Part shown: one piece after another, positions 24,120 through 36,119 of the stretch
Layout of the letters: every line of letters begins with the position of its first letter
How positions within the stretch are numbered: position 1 is the first letter of the stretch
Assembly (NCBI RefSeq): GCF_032362555.1
Contig: NC_083526.1
Location: 1,508,001 to 1,572,000 of the forward strand
Source: Amyelois transitella
Taxonomy: Eukaryota > Arthropoda > Insecta > Lepidoptera > Pyralidae
Length of the DNA stretch: 64,000 bases
Reading direction: 5' to 3'
Notes under the pieces: model-generated
What the model was told of the DNA's origin: nothing
Databases searched by the model: none
Seen by the model: only the letters and a program-made list of their open reading frames with translations
Translations under genes and position numbers: made by a program

Positions 24120-25200
24120 GCCTGCAGCCGTAACACAATTACGGATTGTAATGTAAACTAACTTTAAACTAACTTTAAACCAGCTTACTACGATCATAAT
24201 TATATTCAACAGCTTTGCTTCCTTTTTGACACAATTTACTTATTTTTAAGATACCTACTTATATTAAAGATATTTAAGAGATATTTAAGATTTGCGTCAA
24301 TTAACACTGTCACCTTAACGATACTTGGGCGTAGGCGTACGGTACGAAACGGCGAGATAACAGAGATTATAAGGGCGGCTATACACATACCACGAGCTAT
24401 AGGCTGACATGAAGAGAGGGTGGTCGAACGGTTAAAGTGCCCGGCTAAAATGTTCATGAAATCTATTTGACGAAAATCTATCGACCTTTTCTGCCGGGAA
24501 AACAGGTATTACAATCTTGTAGCGTTATTACGCAAACGCTAAAACGGCTCAGTGTGTATAGACCTTTAAATGTAAACAAGAACTTGTTAATGGTTTTCTG
24601 CCACTCAAGCAAGATCAGTTAAGTCTGATACCGATATTATAGGTAACCTGTAGAGATAAACTGTAATTAATTTTCATTTTGTAATTTATTTATGGAAATA
24701 GATATAACTAATGGAAGAGGTATATGTATATAGCATACATTTGTGCACGCTAATTACTGATACTATGTGGCGACATGTCAATCATCACGAAGAAATTAAC
24801 GCGCTCAACCAATAGCAGCGAAGAATCTAAATCGCGATTACAAAGATTTCACAGATTGCAGGATAAATACATCCTCCGACACAACATCGTCTGTCGCGCG
24901 GTTCCCCAGGCATCACACCAGCCTGGCGGAAGATCTTCCCTTTGGTGGTTGTCGAGCCGAATCATCGCTCCCGCTACAACTACATTACTTTTTTTAATTC
25001 AATATTGGATTAGGCATTTGTCCTCCAACTCACCAGATGGTATGATTGTTTTTAGTTTTAGTTTATTTTAATAAGTCTGTAATAAATTATCATTTATGTT
25101 GCTAAAAACGGGATAGACATGTAGACTTATTTTTAGGCTTCGCTTTCGCGCAATATCTAATATTATACAATTATAAAAAAACTGCCCATAAAATTAAAAA
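24120..25200. other. Mostly unrecognised sequence
   Basis: A 98-codon frame at 24775-25071 looks accidental. A tRNA-like A-box motif (GGTGGTCGAACGGTTAAAG) occurs near 24420 without a B box. Confidence 0.3.
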
Positions 25201-25210
25201 ACAAATAATG

Positions 25211-25334
25211 AATCTTTATGCCCTCTCACGGATCTACTGGAAGAGACATCTATTGAAATAAGTATCACCTTTGTACTACAATTACTGTATTAAACGCTCA
25301 TGTATATAATTTTGTGCACATAAATAAATAAATG
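25211..25334 (+). mobile_element. 5'-truncated copy of the same LINE (3' UTR only)
   Basis: About 120 bases match the 3' UTR of the LINE at 46518-49706, including TACTGGAAGAGA, ATAATTTTGTGCACATAAAT and a shorter AATA tail. Divergence is around one base in ten. It shows the family has inserted more than once here. Confidence 0.8.
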
Positions 25335-25364
25335 ATAAACAAAAACAAAAATATTCACACTTAC

Positions 25365-25460
25365 CTATTTTTGTTTTTATATCTAAACATTGCGATATGT
25401 GTGGGAACTGAAGTATCTTCCGCCATTTCTTGCTCTTGCCTTTATTGCTATCGGAACCAC
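25365..25460 (-). CDS. Gprk2: Gprk2 coding exon 2
   Basis: The minus strand reads GGSDSNKGKSKKWRKILQFP, then HISQCLDIKTKI and one further base. It continues the exon at 38571-38622 without a phase break. The lysine-rich stretch followed by FPHISQC is the phosphoinositide-binding N-terminal segment typical of GRK4/5/6 proteins. The acceptor is TTTTTGTCACCAG and the donor GTAAGT, both well formed. No RGS-domain exon is visible in the 25 kb to the left, so the next intron exceeds 25 kb or runs out of the window. A truncated LINE 3' end lies only about 30 bp beyond the donor, inside that next intron. Confidence 0.9.
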
Positions 25461-25650
25461 CTGGTGACAAAAAGAGGACGTGTTACATAGCATTGTAATT
25501 GTACAATTCTCAGCATAAATGAAAAAAAAAAACAACAAGGAATTATATTATACAGTGGATGTTATACTTTCGCGTTGCATTAAACTATATGATAACCTTG
25601 ACTTAATATACATTCAGTCAGAAAAGTATCGGGAATGGATTATTTATTTA

Positions 25651-26541
25651 CTAGCTGACCCGCGCAACTTCGTTTGCGTGTATCCCGCTACTTCGACAAA
25701 TACAGTCAACGCACCAACACATATTGGATACTAATTTTCAATTCACAATAACTTCTCTTTCCCTTAACCGCGTTTAAAATATTAAAATGTTTTTTGGTTT
25801 CTGTGACTCTTCTTTGATATCCCCCTATCAGTTTTTGGAAAAAATATTTAAGTAATGTACAGATTTTTTTTTGTCTTATATGTATAGATCAAAGTCGTAG
25901 TTTACTACCCTACCTACTTTTTAATATTATTTATTTTTTATGAACCGTTTTTATAGGGACGCTGCCCCCGCCGCCGCGGCCGGCCCGTACCGTGCCGCAA
26001 TACTAATATCGTGATATCTCCTAAACTATATGTCTAAATAACACACTGTAAACTGCAAAAATAATCTAAATTAAATGCTCGTGATGATGAACTTACTTAT
26101 TTTGATAAGGATATATGTATTATTGGTTATATCACCAGTTAAACATCACCCAACGAATTAAATGTTTTTTTAATACAGAAAAGTAGTTTTTGTGACTTAA
26201 ATAAAAAAGCTGGATATATGTCATCGCGGACTTTTTTGTAGAACTAATAAAGACCAATGTTTTTGCTATACATTGTTCTTACTTGTATCCAACGGTATAA
26301 GCGGCGCACGCACAAATGCAATCTTCAATTAGATTTTTTTTCTGACTTCTTGGACATAAATCGCTATAACTCAGCTAATATAGTTTCAATGTATTTCAAT
26401 TATATATAAAAACCTGTCGGAGAAAATACTCTTTCTATTAGTGAAAACCGCATCAAAATCCGTTGCGTAGTTTTAAAGTTTTATGCATACGAAGGGACTA
26501 CAGACAAAATGGGCGACTTTGTTTTATACTATGTAGTGATG
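25651..26541 (+). repeat. Family G element, possibly a longer parent copy
   Basis: The typical start CTAGCTGACCCGCGCAACTT and typical end GACTTTGTTTTATACTATG lie 890 bases apart, against under 200 in other copies. Whether this is one element or two fragments is unclear. The mariner begins just after. Confidence 0.45.
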
Positions 26542-26695
26542 GTTCCAAATTCAAATTTTTGTTTTTTTTTGTTGTTGTTAGATTGGCACAACTGTTTTCC
26601 ATTTTGGCGCGGAGTTTGAGTTGCATCTGTTGTTTACATTAAATACAGTGCTATTTTTAGTTATATCATATCTAGTGTGTATTGCTAATTTCATA

Positions 26696-27775
26696 ATGGA
26701 TAAAAACATCGAACAAAGAGTTTGTCTTAAATTTTGCATTGCCAATGGAATATCGTGTTCGGAGTCACTGAAAATGTTACAGAAGGCTTACGGTGAATCG
26801 ACTTTATCAAAAACTCGTGGTTATGAGTGGTACAAAGCGTTCAAAAGCGGTCGAGATGTGATGGAAGATTTGCCTCGCTCTGGTAGGCCATCAACGTCTG
26901 CAACTGAAGTTAACATCGCAAAAGTGAAGGAAATAGTGACTGAAAATCCATCCTCATTCAACTTTGAGAGAGATAGCCACCGAACTTTCTGTATCTCACG
27001 AGTCGATCCGTACCATTTTAACTAATAATTTGGGTATGAAACATGTTGCCGCTCGGCTAGTCCCAAAAGACCTGAATTTTTTTCAAAAACTCAATCGCAT
27101 GAGAGTCGCTGAGGACATGCTAGAACGAGTCAATTCCGACCCAACATTCATGATACGCATTGTTACTGGTGACGAGACGTGGGTTTACGAGTTTGACATG
27201 CAAACTAGTCAACAAGCTTCGGAGTGGCGCCTTCCAACTGAACCGAAACCGAAAAAACCACGCCAAAGTCGTTCAAAAGTCAAAGTCATGTTGACTGTTT
27301 TCTTTGAATATCGCGGTGTTGTGCACTCGGAATTCTTGCCGAAAGGTCAAACGGTAAATAAGGAATATTATTTGAGTGTTATGCGGCGTTTAAGAGAGCA
27401 AATCCGACGAAAAAGGCCAGAAATTTGTGGAAAGAAAATTCTTGGATTTTGCACCATGATAATGCACCTTCGCACAAGGCCATCATTGTGAACGAATTTT
27501 TAACCAAACACTCAACAAATACCATCGAGCAACCACCATATTCACCAGATATGGCTCCAGCCGACTTTTTTCTTTTTCCTAAACTCAAATTACCACTTCG
27601 TGGCACCCGTTTTCAATCGGTAGAAGACATAAAAGAGAATTCGCGGCGAGAACTGACCTCAATTCCGGAAACAGCGTTTAAAAAATGTTTTGATGATTGG
27701 ATTATTCGTTGGCGTAAGTGTATCGTTTCTAAAGGAGCATATTTTGAAGGTGATAAAATAAATTTGGATGAATAA
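26696..27775 (+). pseudogene. mariner-family transposase, frameshifted
   Basis: This is a cut-and-paste transposase of the mariner family (DD34D). The start is MDKNIEQRVCLKFCIANGIS, with the helix-turn-helix region at the N-terminus (GYEWYKAFKSGR and DLPRSGRPST). The second helix-turn-helix part is LREIATELSVSHESIRTIL. Catalytic landmarks follow: VTGDETWVYEFD, ILHHDNAPSH and PPYSPDMAPADFF, with the D-to-D spacing expected of mariner. The C-terminus is KGAYFEGDKINLDE. The frame is broken twice: near 26960 (shift from the frame of 26696 to +1) and near 27423 (shift back), each explicable by a one-base indel. Total length, near 345 codons, is normal. Terminal inverted repeats could not be matched. 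The sequence after the stop ends in a plausible 3' terminus near 27830, but the 5' side merges with a family G end. It is dead as it stands but little decayed. Confidence 0.9.
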
Positions 27776-28282
27776 CAAACAGTTTGTGTATTATTGATCT
27801 TTTCCTGCTACTTTCTTGACAGAGTAGTATACTTAACTATACAATTAATTAAATGCGGACGTATGTTTATTTTTTATCTCGGACGTTAATGCATGACATT
27901 ATGCAATGCGAAAGTTTCAAATTAGTTAAAGACCATAAATATAACGTCCTTAGGAATATGAATGTGACGTGGCTGTAGGAAGTATTTTGATAATTTTATT
28001 TAATAAATTTAACATTATCTAAACACATACGTACTACGTACACGAAACGCGTATTCCTAAGACAGCGACATTCCCCACTATATAATACATACATATAAAT
28101 ATTTTTAGTATAAGTTAGTGTTTTCATAAATTAAGTATTCCCATAACTTTATGGTTTAATTTGCCATCGCCACAATATGCCTTATCAAAGTTCGCGTATA
28201 TGTATGTAGGTATATACCTACTGTCGGTAGGAAGTTCTCTTGGCCGGGGTTTTATTGACTTTGTTTAGTTTCAGAGCGGCGT

Positions 28283-28382
28283 CTTCAAGTCTCGCTGGCG
28301 ATCGTAAATTCACCGATTGCTATTTGCTACTGCACTATAAAAGTTAACGCGGTACGCACTTAAATCGCCGATATTAAGACAC
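28283..28382 (+). repeat. 100-bp repeat, copy 1
   Basis: Matches 62791-62890 in inverted orientation with one mismatch in 100 bases by eye. It contains TAACGCGGTACGCACTTAAA. A family B LINE end lies on the same side of both copies. Confidence 0.9.
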
Positions 28383-28477
28383 CAGCGGAGCTAAACAAGC
28401 GGCTTCAGTTATAAGCGTTTACTAGATGTATGTCCTTTGACAGAAATAATAAAGTGAAAGAAGCCGCCGTTGTACAT

Positions 28478-28745
28478 ACATACATACATAAAATCACGCC
28501 TCTTTCCCGGAGGGGTAGGCAGAAACTACATCTTTCCACTTGCTACGATCTCTGCATACTTCCTTCGCTTCATTCACATTCATAACTCTCTTCATGCAAG
28601 CTCAGCGGTTTCGGGAACTCTTGACTTGAACCTTTGCCAGGACGTCCTTAATTTGATCAAGATACGTTCGTCTAGGCTTTCCCACTCCGATCTTTCCCTC
28701 CACACTCTCCTTGTACATCTGCTTAGTCAACCTGCTTTCATTTTT
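28478..28745 (-). mobile_element. Family B LINE 3' end
   Basis: Well preserved. Its tail side joins a 100-bp segment that recurs at 62791-62890. Confidence 0.8.
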
Positions 28746-29257
28746 GGCCGCTGTTGTTGGTAGCTTAAACAATTCAGGTATTTTGTCTTTTAACTTTAAT
28801 TCAAACTCTCTGGCAACATTACAATAACTTAAAAGCATGCATTTAGATATGTATATAGTATTATGCCAGTACAATACCAAAAGCTAGCTACTCAGAAGAA
28901 ATACAAAATAAAGAGGATGTGTAAGTTGGAAAACGAGACAGTTTCAGTAGAATTCGTATTGTTTTTGTAAAAAATTGAATAAGACATTGCAAGTTCCCAA
29001 ATTAGGGGAAATAATTCCTTAGTTGGCAACATAATGTCATTGGTAGAGGGAATGATAGATTGCAACGTCGTGAGAAGAAGCCATTAATTTATCGTGCAAC
29101 AGTGGGAAAGTGAACCCCTAATTTTTTAGATCTAATCAAAAAGTGGTGTTATTCCGAATTGCATTGTCATCTCAGTAAAGCTTAAATTATCTTATTGCTT
29201 AAAACAACATCTTGCTTAAGTTTTGAGGTCGGCTCGAATGCTGTGCTGATTCGATCG

Positions 29258-29404
29258 TGAATCCAGTTTAGGGTCAAAAGTCCCCAAAACCATGAGGTTG
29301 CTTGCATGAAAAGGATTATGAAAGTGGATGAAGCGGAAGTAGTATGCAGGAATCTTAGTATCGAAGTTGAAAGTAGCGCGATTATATGTAAGAAAGAAAG
29401 AAGG
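29258..29404 (+). mobile_element. Family B fragment, decayed
   Basis: ATGAAAGTGGATGAAGCGGA and the flanking motifs survive, without a proper tail. Confidence 0.5.
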
Positions 29405-29676
29405 AAACAAATTACTCGTATCGTATTAAATCACAATATTTATGAACACAAAAAAAAATTTGGAATCCAGCGAATGCCAATTCTGTTTTCTTTTTATTTT
29501 CTACAAAGCCAGTTAGACAACCATTACTATTCAAAACACGAGGGCTGTAGACAATAACGAGATATCGTGTGCCTTCTGCTAGCTGTTCGGACCAGAATAA
29601 TCTTAATACCAAAAACGTAATGTAGAAATATATCCCCGCTTATGAAAACAAATTTTATTTGTGCTTTCAATGATAT

Positions 29677-29789
29677 CTCAATTCTATCTTAAAGCCAAAT
29701 AGCTGTACGTGGCCTATCAATATTTACAAGACTATTGGCTCTGTCTACCCCGCAAGGGATATAGACGTGATTATATGTATGTATGTATG
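29677..29789 (+). mobile_element. 5'-truncated family A SINE with target-site duplication
   Basis: It starts inside the body at CTCAATTCTATC and ends in TATG units. It is flanked by TTCAATGATAT at 29666-29676 and 29790-29800, a clear sign of target-primed reverse transcription. Confidence 0.85.
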
Positions 29790-30814
29790 TTCAATGATAT
29801 TGTCAACGAAATAGATATGGAAGCTGATTTGGCAGCAGAAAAAAACATTTTATCAGCTGCATTTTTCCCGCAAAATTTGCCAGTCAATCATGAAAAGGTC
29901 TTATTTTGTTTTTGAATGGAAAGTCCTTTTTACGGACGACTCCCCGCTTCTTCAGGTTTCCGTATCAGAATGGGATTCCTGACACCTAAAGCACTGGCAT
30001 TTTGAAAGCTTATTGGATGTCACGGCATTCCACCACGATGCCCTCTGGATTAATAAAGGCTTATAAATTAAGGATCTGAATTTCTTATATTCCATGGTTG
30101 AGACATCAAGTGGCAACAGTCACGTGGCCTTCCCATTTTGTGACTGTTAGCTCCGTTTACTTCGCAACGTGCCCCTGTTATAATAACAACCCTATTGTCA
30201 ACAACAAAAGGTTACGACTATAGTTAAGTATACCTACGTTAAAAGTCACAGGTGACATCAGGGTTACCCGCTCTCCTGGAATGCTCCCAGAAAATAACCA
30301 AAAAAAAATATGTATTATATTTTGCCTCCGGAAACGGAGGTATATACTCTCGGAGCTTTTTATCTAATTTCAATTTGACATAAATTCGAATAAAATCTGT
30401 CGACAGACTGACAAAAAAATTTAAGATGTCTCAAGAAAAAGGACAGACGTAGACGTTTTTTTTTTCGGATTTCTGATCTACATTTCTGTGTAGCAAAGTA
30501 ATTACTGCCGACGGAAGGCCAAAAAAAATCTGAAATGTTTCCAGAAAAAAGAAATGAGGACGGCAATTTCCTGCCGAAATTCTGATACCACATTGACAGA
30601 CCACCTTCTTATCGTTCGACGACGTATCAATATCAAACGAAGACCCATAAAACAAACAATCTTGGTACGTGATTTGTTTAAAATTACGGTTTAAAATTAA
30701 TAACATGAAAGGGAAAAACATAATGAAAGAGTAGATGTCGTTATAAATTATTTTTGCTGTAACCATATTTTAGGAATGCATTGACATTTTGTGGTAAATA
30801 CAATTGACATCGAC

Positions 30815-30932
30815 GAGCTTGCATGAAAAGAGTTATGAATGTGGATGGAACGAAAAAAGGTATGCAGGGATCGTGGCAAGTGGAAAGATGTAGCCTGTCT
30901 ACCCCTCCGGGTAAGAGGCGTGGTTTTATGAT
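30815..30932 (+). mobile_element. Family B LINE 3' fragment
   Basis: From GACGAGCTTGCATGAAAAG to GAGGCGTGGTTTTATG. Confidence 0.7.
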
Positions 30933-30999
30933 TTTTTTCAGACTTTAGTTGGGAACCCTGGTGGCATCTTTTGTTAAAAGCTCGATCGTGGGCGGGGGT

Positions 31000-31620
31000 G
31001 ACCTGAATGCACCATTCAGAATCCACTTTATCTCGAAACTGTTCTGGCTAGCTTTTCATAGGACAATAGGCAATGACTTTACAGATAGATGATACGAAAT
31101 ATAAACCTAGAAAAATGTGCGAAGCTACCAAAAAGTCGTTTATTTCCCGTTTCCGTGGGAGTTTCAGCTCCCGTAGCATGGCCGGCGCGACGCAGTTTTT
31201 ATCGCGCGGAAAACTATCGCCGACTATCGCGGTTTCCTTTTGCATTATGACGTGAAACGGGAGTGATAGGTTTTCGTACGATAAAAATGGCGTCGCGCGT
31301 GTGATGCTACGCAGGCTGGACTCTTAGTACTTACGTATAGTTTACCCTATGTTACACGTTATGTATTAAACGTGCTTTGACGCGGGCATATAAAATCCAT
31401 ACTTAAGTGTGATATCACGTTTTCCTTATAGATGGGCTCTGTTTCTGGGCTGATTTTGATAAAATTTTAATGAATACTGTAAATTATTCGAGGTCGCTAC
31501 CCATTTTTCCCCAAAACTCCCACAGAAATGGAAATAACAGGAAATAAGTTTAACGCTGGCGGAGCTGCGCGGATAAATGTAAATTTGTAGTCAAATTCCA
31601 CGTCGCAAAAACAATATTTA
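31000..31620. other. Unrecognised, GC-richer segment
   Basis: CGCGCGGAAAACTATCGCCG and neighbours stand out in base composition. ATTATGACGTGAAACGGGA near 31243 recurs at about 44166, after TAF1B, so at least part is repetitive. Confidence 0.35.
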
Positions 31621-31621
31621 T

Positions 31622-31830
31622 CATACATAAATACATACCATCACGCCTGTTTCCCATTGGGGTAGGCAAATACAATGGACTTCTACTTGCTACGATTCTT
31701 ACAGACCTCTCCAGTTTCCTCCACACTAACGGGTACTCCTAACATCTCTCTCTTAAGATACGAAACTTGGCCCTTGAAAGTTCGACGAGGAAGGCCCTGT
31801 CTCACTTTAATATAGGTACCTCTTCTGATC
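31622..31830 (-). mobile_element. Family B LINE 3' fragment, variant subfamily
   Basis: Carries the TTCCCATTGGGGTAGGC variant tail. It extends further 5' than most copies, to CGACGAGGAAGGCCCTGTC. Confidence 0.65.
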
Positions 31831-32474
31831 GCTGTTAAAACAAGCGCCGATCACAAAGGCAGTAAAAGCTATGAACGGGGTCGCTAATAGCATAAGACTC
31901 GTTCAACTGTACTTTGACTGAGTTCACAAGAGCTATGTATGTTAAATGAATAATCCTCATAAGTACACATAAATTGCGTAATATAATTGTAATTTAATTA
32001 GTTACTCTATCGCATTGGGTAACACTGTAATGATAGGGTTGGTTATTGTCAATAAATAAATAAATAATTTACAGTCAGTTCTGTCCCTTTCGTCAATCTG
32101 TCTCACGACACATACATACATACAATACTTTACGATTGTTTTTTCTACTTTTTGTAACTTCATCAAATGTTGCCTCCCACATCCTCGAGACACCCATCTT
32201 ATCTCGCATTTAATATTAGTTCTAATTATTCTAAACGACACAAATAATTATTTTTGGTTGAAGGTCGTTCACCTGTCACATAATTATCTTTAAAGTTGCC
32301 TTGGTCCCTGTAAAGAGTAGTAGTAGTAAGCCAGCAGTTAACAAGCAATCAAACCAATGTATGGTTACACAGAAAAGAGGTGTCATTACACTTGGGATCA
32401 GCGCGTTTCATCAATCATTCACCCAAGAATGAAACATTAACGACTCGACAACCGGCGCTCATTCAGATTAGAGT

Positions 32475-32713
32475 ACATGTACATACATACATATGGTCAC
32501 GTCTATATCCCTTGCGGGGTAGACAAAGCCAAAAGTCTTGAAAAGACTGAATGGCCACATATTGAGATTCAAATAGTGACAGGTTGCTAACCCATCGCCT
32601 AAAAAAGAATCCCAAATTTGTAAGCCTATCCCTTAGTCGCCTTTTACGACATCCACGGGAAAGAAATGGAGTGGTCCTATTCTTTTTTGTATTGGTGCCG
32701 GGAACCACACGGC
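32475..32713 (-). mobile_element. Family A SINE, full length
   Basis: Near consensus. A short direct repeat TACATGTAC occurs on both sides. Confidence 0.85.
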
Positions 32714-33034
32714 ATTACATGTACTTGTCAAGTATATGTAATACACGCTTAGCCAATCAGTGATGTAATCAGCCGTTCGATGACCCTGTCCGGAAGGTCG
32801 TGTTAGATGTGTCATCAGTTTTGTACGTTTAATTGATTAGTTGTTATTTATTCACTTTTTATAAGGGGTCCTACACACTAGCTTTTTTGTAGCTGTTAAT
32901 TTGAACCTAAAAAGAAAACCTTCCAAATTTTGAACTGATAGTAGTATACTATTAACGCATAGTCTCCGAATGTCAGTGTCATGCGTAGGGACAGAAGGAC
33001 ATGACGACATTATGGGTTACATTTGGTTAAAACA

Positions 33035-33122
33035 CAGGGTCCATGGTCAAAGGCATACCCCGGGCTCCTCTCCAGAGAGGTGAGGATGCAACCGGGACTA
33101 AAGCCGGGAGGAAGAAGACATT
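33035..33122 (-). repeat. Family E fragment
   Basis: Complement of the GAGGAGCCCGGGG end, with GAGGATGCAACCGGGACT. Confidence 0.6.
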
Positions 33123-33632
33123 TGGTTTCAAAACCCTAAAAAACCTTAAAACTAACTAGAGTTAGGGCAGTAGGGTTTAACTATACACAGTGACTTTTTT
33201 ACTCTAGAAACATTATAATTGAGATTTTCTCCCAAATAAATGGCGAAACGGGCGAAGCCATTTGCGAGCTATAAAATAATTTAAAGCCGAAACTGCGGTC
33301 TGGCAGTGCGCCATTTTATTCTAAAAATCCGCGAAAGGCAACTTTTTTCATGCAATTTATCAACAGCTTGTCTCAGCATCTGCAAATGTAATAAACGAAA
33401 TTGATATCAACTGATCAGAGAAACGCAGAGAAATGGTTTATAGAAAAGTGGTTGAGATATTTGATTTAAAATGTAATAGAATTACTTCGGTCTGAATTTA
33501 AATTAATATTTATTTAGCCATAAGTAATTACAGAAAGGTACTCCTTTCAGAAAATCCAGACTTAGCCGTAACTAGCCTGGCCTCTGAACTAGATTGAATT
33601 GAGACGATTGAATGGGACTACATGGAATCTAG

Positions 33633-33820
33633 GCTATACATACATTCATATGGTCACGTCTATATCCCATGCGGGGTAGACAGAGCCAACAGTCTTGAAA
33701 AGACTGAATGGCCACGTTCAGCTATTTGGCTTAATAATAGAATTGAGATTCAAATAGTGACAGGTTGCTAACCCATCGCCTAAAAAAGAATCCCAAGTTT
33801 GTAAGCCTATCCCTTAGTCT
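33633..33820 (-). mobile_element. Family A SINE, head missing
   Basis: Tail and body are near consensus, then the match stops at the complement of GACTAAGGGATAGG. Confidence 0.75.
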
Positions 33821-33973
33821 TTAGTAGTTAGTTTGTATTATAACACCCATCTTTTTTCCGGGGGTTAAAAATCTTATTTTCGTGAATGGGTAAAGGCAGA
33901 GTTCATATCTCATTACATTAAAAGCAAGTAAGAGCCATTTTATGAAACATTACTTTTTACACGTAATTAATAA

Positions 33974-34078
33974 TAAATTATCTCGAAAAGACAGTAACGC
34001 CACGTTCCGCTGGATGACTTAACGATGGAATTGAGATTCAAATAGTGACAGGTTCCAAGCACATCGTCTAAAAATCGC
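33974..34078 (-). mobile_element. Family A fragment
   Basis: Central body only, recognised by GAGATTCAAATAGTGACAGG. Confidence 0.55.
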
Positions 34079-34406
34079 ACTTCACTAGTTAATTAGCTTT
34101 TCTTTCAATCTTTGCGAGACTGTTGGATTTAGTAAATAGATTTAGCAACATCTACTCGTTTCCCTGATCTCTGTAGGTACCGAATTCGGCGTATCCAATT
34201 TAAATGCCAAGTGTCACGGCTAATATAGTGCTACAATTAAAATAATGTTTTTGAGAGTAAGCGTTGAAAAATTACAGTCATTCCGCACTTGAAGTCTTTA
34301 TTTGGGAGTAAATGAGTTGTTTAACGCGTGCTTTTGCAAGCTTCTTTACATGTTAGCATGTTTGGGTGATTGCAAATGATTTTGAACAAGATAAGGAAAG
34401 GAAATT

Positions 34407-34649
34407 GCCGAGTGGTTTCCGGCACCTTAGAATAGGGCCACTCCCCTTTCTTATGGACGGGGCACTAAGAGATAGGCTAATGAACTTGGGATCTTCTTTT
34501 AGGCGATGGGCTATCAACCAGCCAATATTTAAATCTCAATTCCATTATAAGCCACACAGCTGCACGTTGCCTTCTAGTCTTTTCATACTGTTAGCTCTGT
34601 CTACCCCGTAAAAGATAAAGACGTGATCTTATGTATGTATATATGTATT
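34407..34649 (+). mobile_element. Family A SINE, diverged
   Basis: The head reads GCCGAGTGGTTTCCGGCACC. The middle has deletions and a TATG tail is present. Confidence 0.75.
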
Positions 34650-34884
34650 AGAAAAGGAATCGTTGTAAGACGCCAGCCTATATAAGCGTGATACACAAGT
34701 TTATATGCATTATCGTGAAGATATTGTAAGTCAAGTAAGGGTGCTGTTTTACAGATATCAAATGGGAGAACAGCACATCTCTCCCATTATTCGGCTTTTA
34801 AGCCACAGGTAGGTTAGGTGATAGAATAATTATTGCATTAGCTATAGTAACCCACACAAAGGTACTCTGCTTAACCCAATGGTA

Positions 34885-34985
34885 GACTGTTAAATAATGC
34901 TATTAGCATTAAGTACGCCTATTGTACTTTACAAATTGTAATTGTTACTTACAGTAAAGAATAAATAAATGGATAGATATAAAAA
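34885..34985 (+). mobile_element. Family F-like LINE 3' end
   Basis: GCATTAAGTACGCCTATTGTAC and AGAATAAATAAATGG; a related but distinct subfamily. Confidence 0.4.
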
Positions 34986-35300
34986 TAGTAAATACACAAA
35001 ACCACCTTTATCCTATTTGGTTTGCACCGCAATTTGTAAGACAAGCGAGATCAATGACCAGCCAAAAAATAGAATGACATCATAACTAAGTTAAGAAAAA
35101 ATGCTTGTCAATAGCCGTTTTTATTATCCATCCTTATCAAACCGGTTATTAAGAAATATACAAATATCTTAATCGTATGATTGTTTCAACCTCGGCAAAA
35201 ATGAGGGGTGTTACATGTCTGACGCTCGATTGAATTGAACCTTTTACTAGACTCGATGGGCCCACATTCACTAATGTAAACAAGGCATACCTAAGGCAGA

Positions 35301-35690
35301 CTTCTCTCTCACTCATATCTTTAGAATAACCGCTGAGTAAGAAAAAGAGGGTAGATTATACTTTATACGTCATGTAAACGGGCATACCTCTACATCTTTA
35401 CTTCTCTCTCACTCGTATCTTTAGAATGACCGCTGAGTAAGAAAAAGAAGGTAGATTATACTTTATACGTCATGTAAACGGGCATACCTCTACATTTTTA
35501 CTTCTCTCTCACTCGTATCCTATTTAGAATAACCGCTGAGTAAGAAAAAGAGGGTAGATTATACTTTATACGTCATGTAAACGGGCATACCTCTACATCT
35601 TTACTTCTCTCTCACTCGTATCTTTAGAATAACCGCTGAGTAAGAAAAAAAGGGTAGATAATACATTATACGTCTTGTAAACGTACGTGG
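35301..35690. repeat. 100-bp minisatellite, about 3.9 units
   Basis: Units start at 35301, 35401, 35501 and 35604 with CTTCTCTCTCACTCGTATC. Each contains AATAACCGCTGAGTAAG and CATGTAAACGGGCATACCTC. Identity between units is well over 90 percent and falls in the last one. Unit three carries a three-base insertion. It lies in Gprk2 intron 1. Confidence 0.95.
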
Positions 35691-36039
35691 ATCGACTACG
35701 AAATCTTCCTACGAAAGTTTCCTTTACGATTGATTCTGTTTCCATCCATCCCATTAAAATAACCAAACATTTAAAATAACACTGTGAATATATTTGGCAA
35801 AGTTTCTGTTATTATCCTACCTGACACCAACTCGCCTTTTTATGCATAGTTAAAAAATAACTAAACTAACCCATACTTTACTTAACGGTAAAGTATTTAT
35901 TATACATACCAGAAACAAGTCAAATTTTAATGACATTTGGCAAAAAGACAAAGAATATCTTCAGAAGTAACATAGTAGTTTATTTCTACAACTCCCACGG
36001 GAATGAAGTCTAGCGCAATAACTAGCAGTTAAAAGATCA

Positions 36040-36115
36040 ATAGAAACCGTGGCAAGTGGAAAGATGTCTCTGCCTACTCCTCCGGGGAAAAAGGCGTGAT
36101 TTTATGTATGTATGT
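36040..36115 (+). mobile_element. Family B fragment, last 75 bases
   Basis: CGTGGCAAGTGGAAAGATGT through TACTCCTCCGG to the TATG tail. Confidence 0.65.
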
Positions 36116-36119
36116 ACCA

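Noticed and set aside
24775..25071. 98-codon open frame
   Set aside because: No recognisable motif, mixed composition and no splice context. Likely chance.
35301..35690. CRISPR-like direct repeats
   Set aside because: Units are contiguous 100-mers without unique spacers, in a eukaryotic intron. It is a minisatellite.
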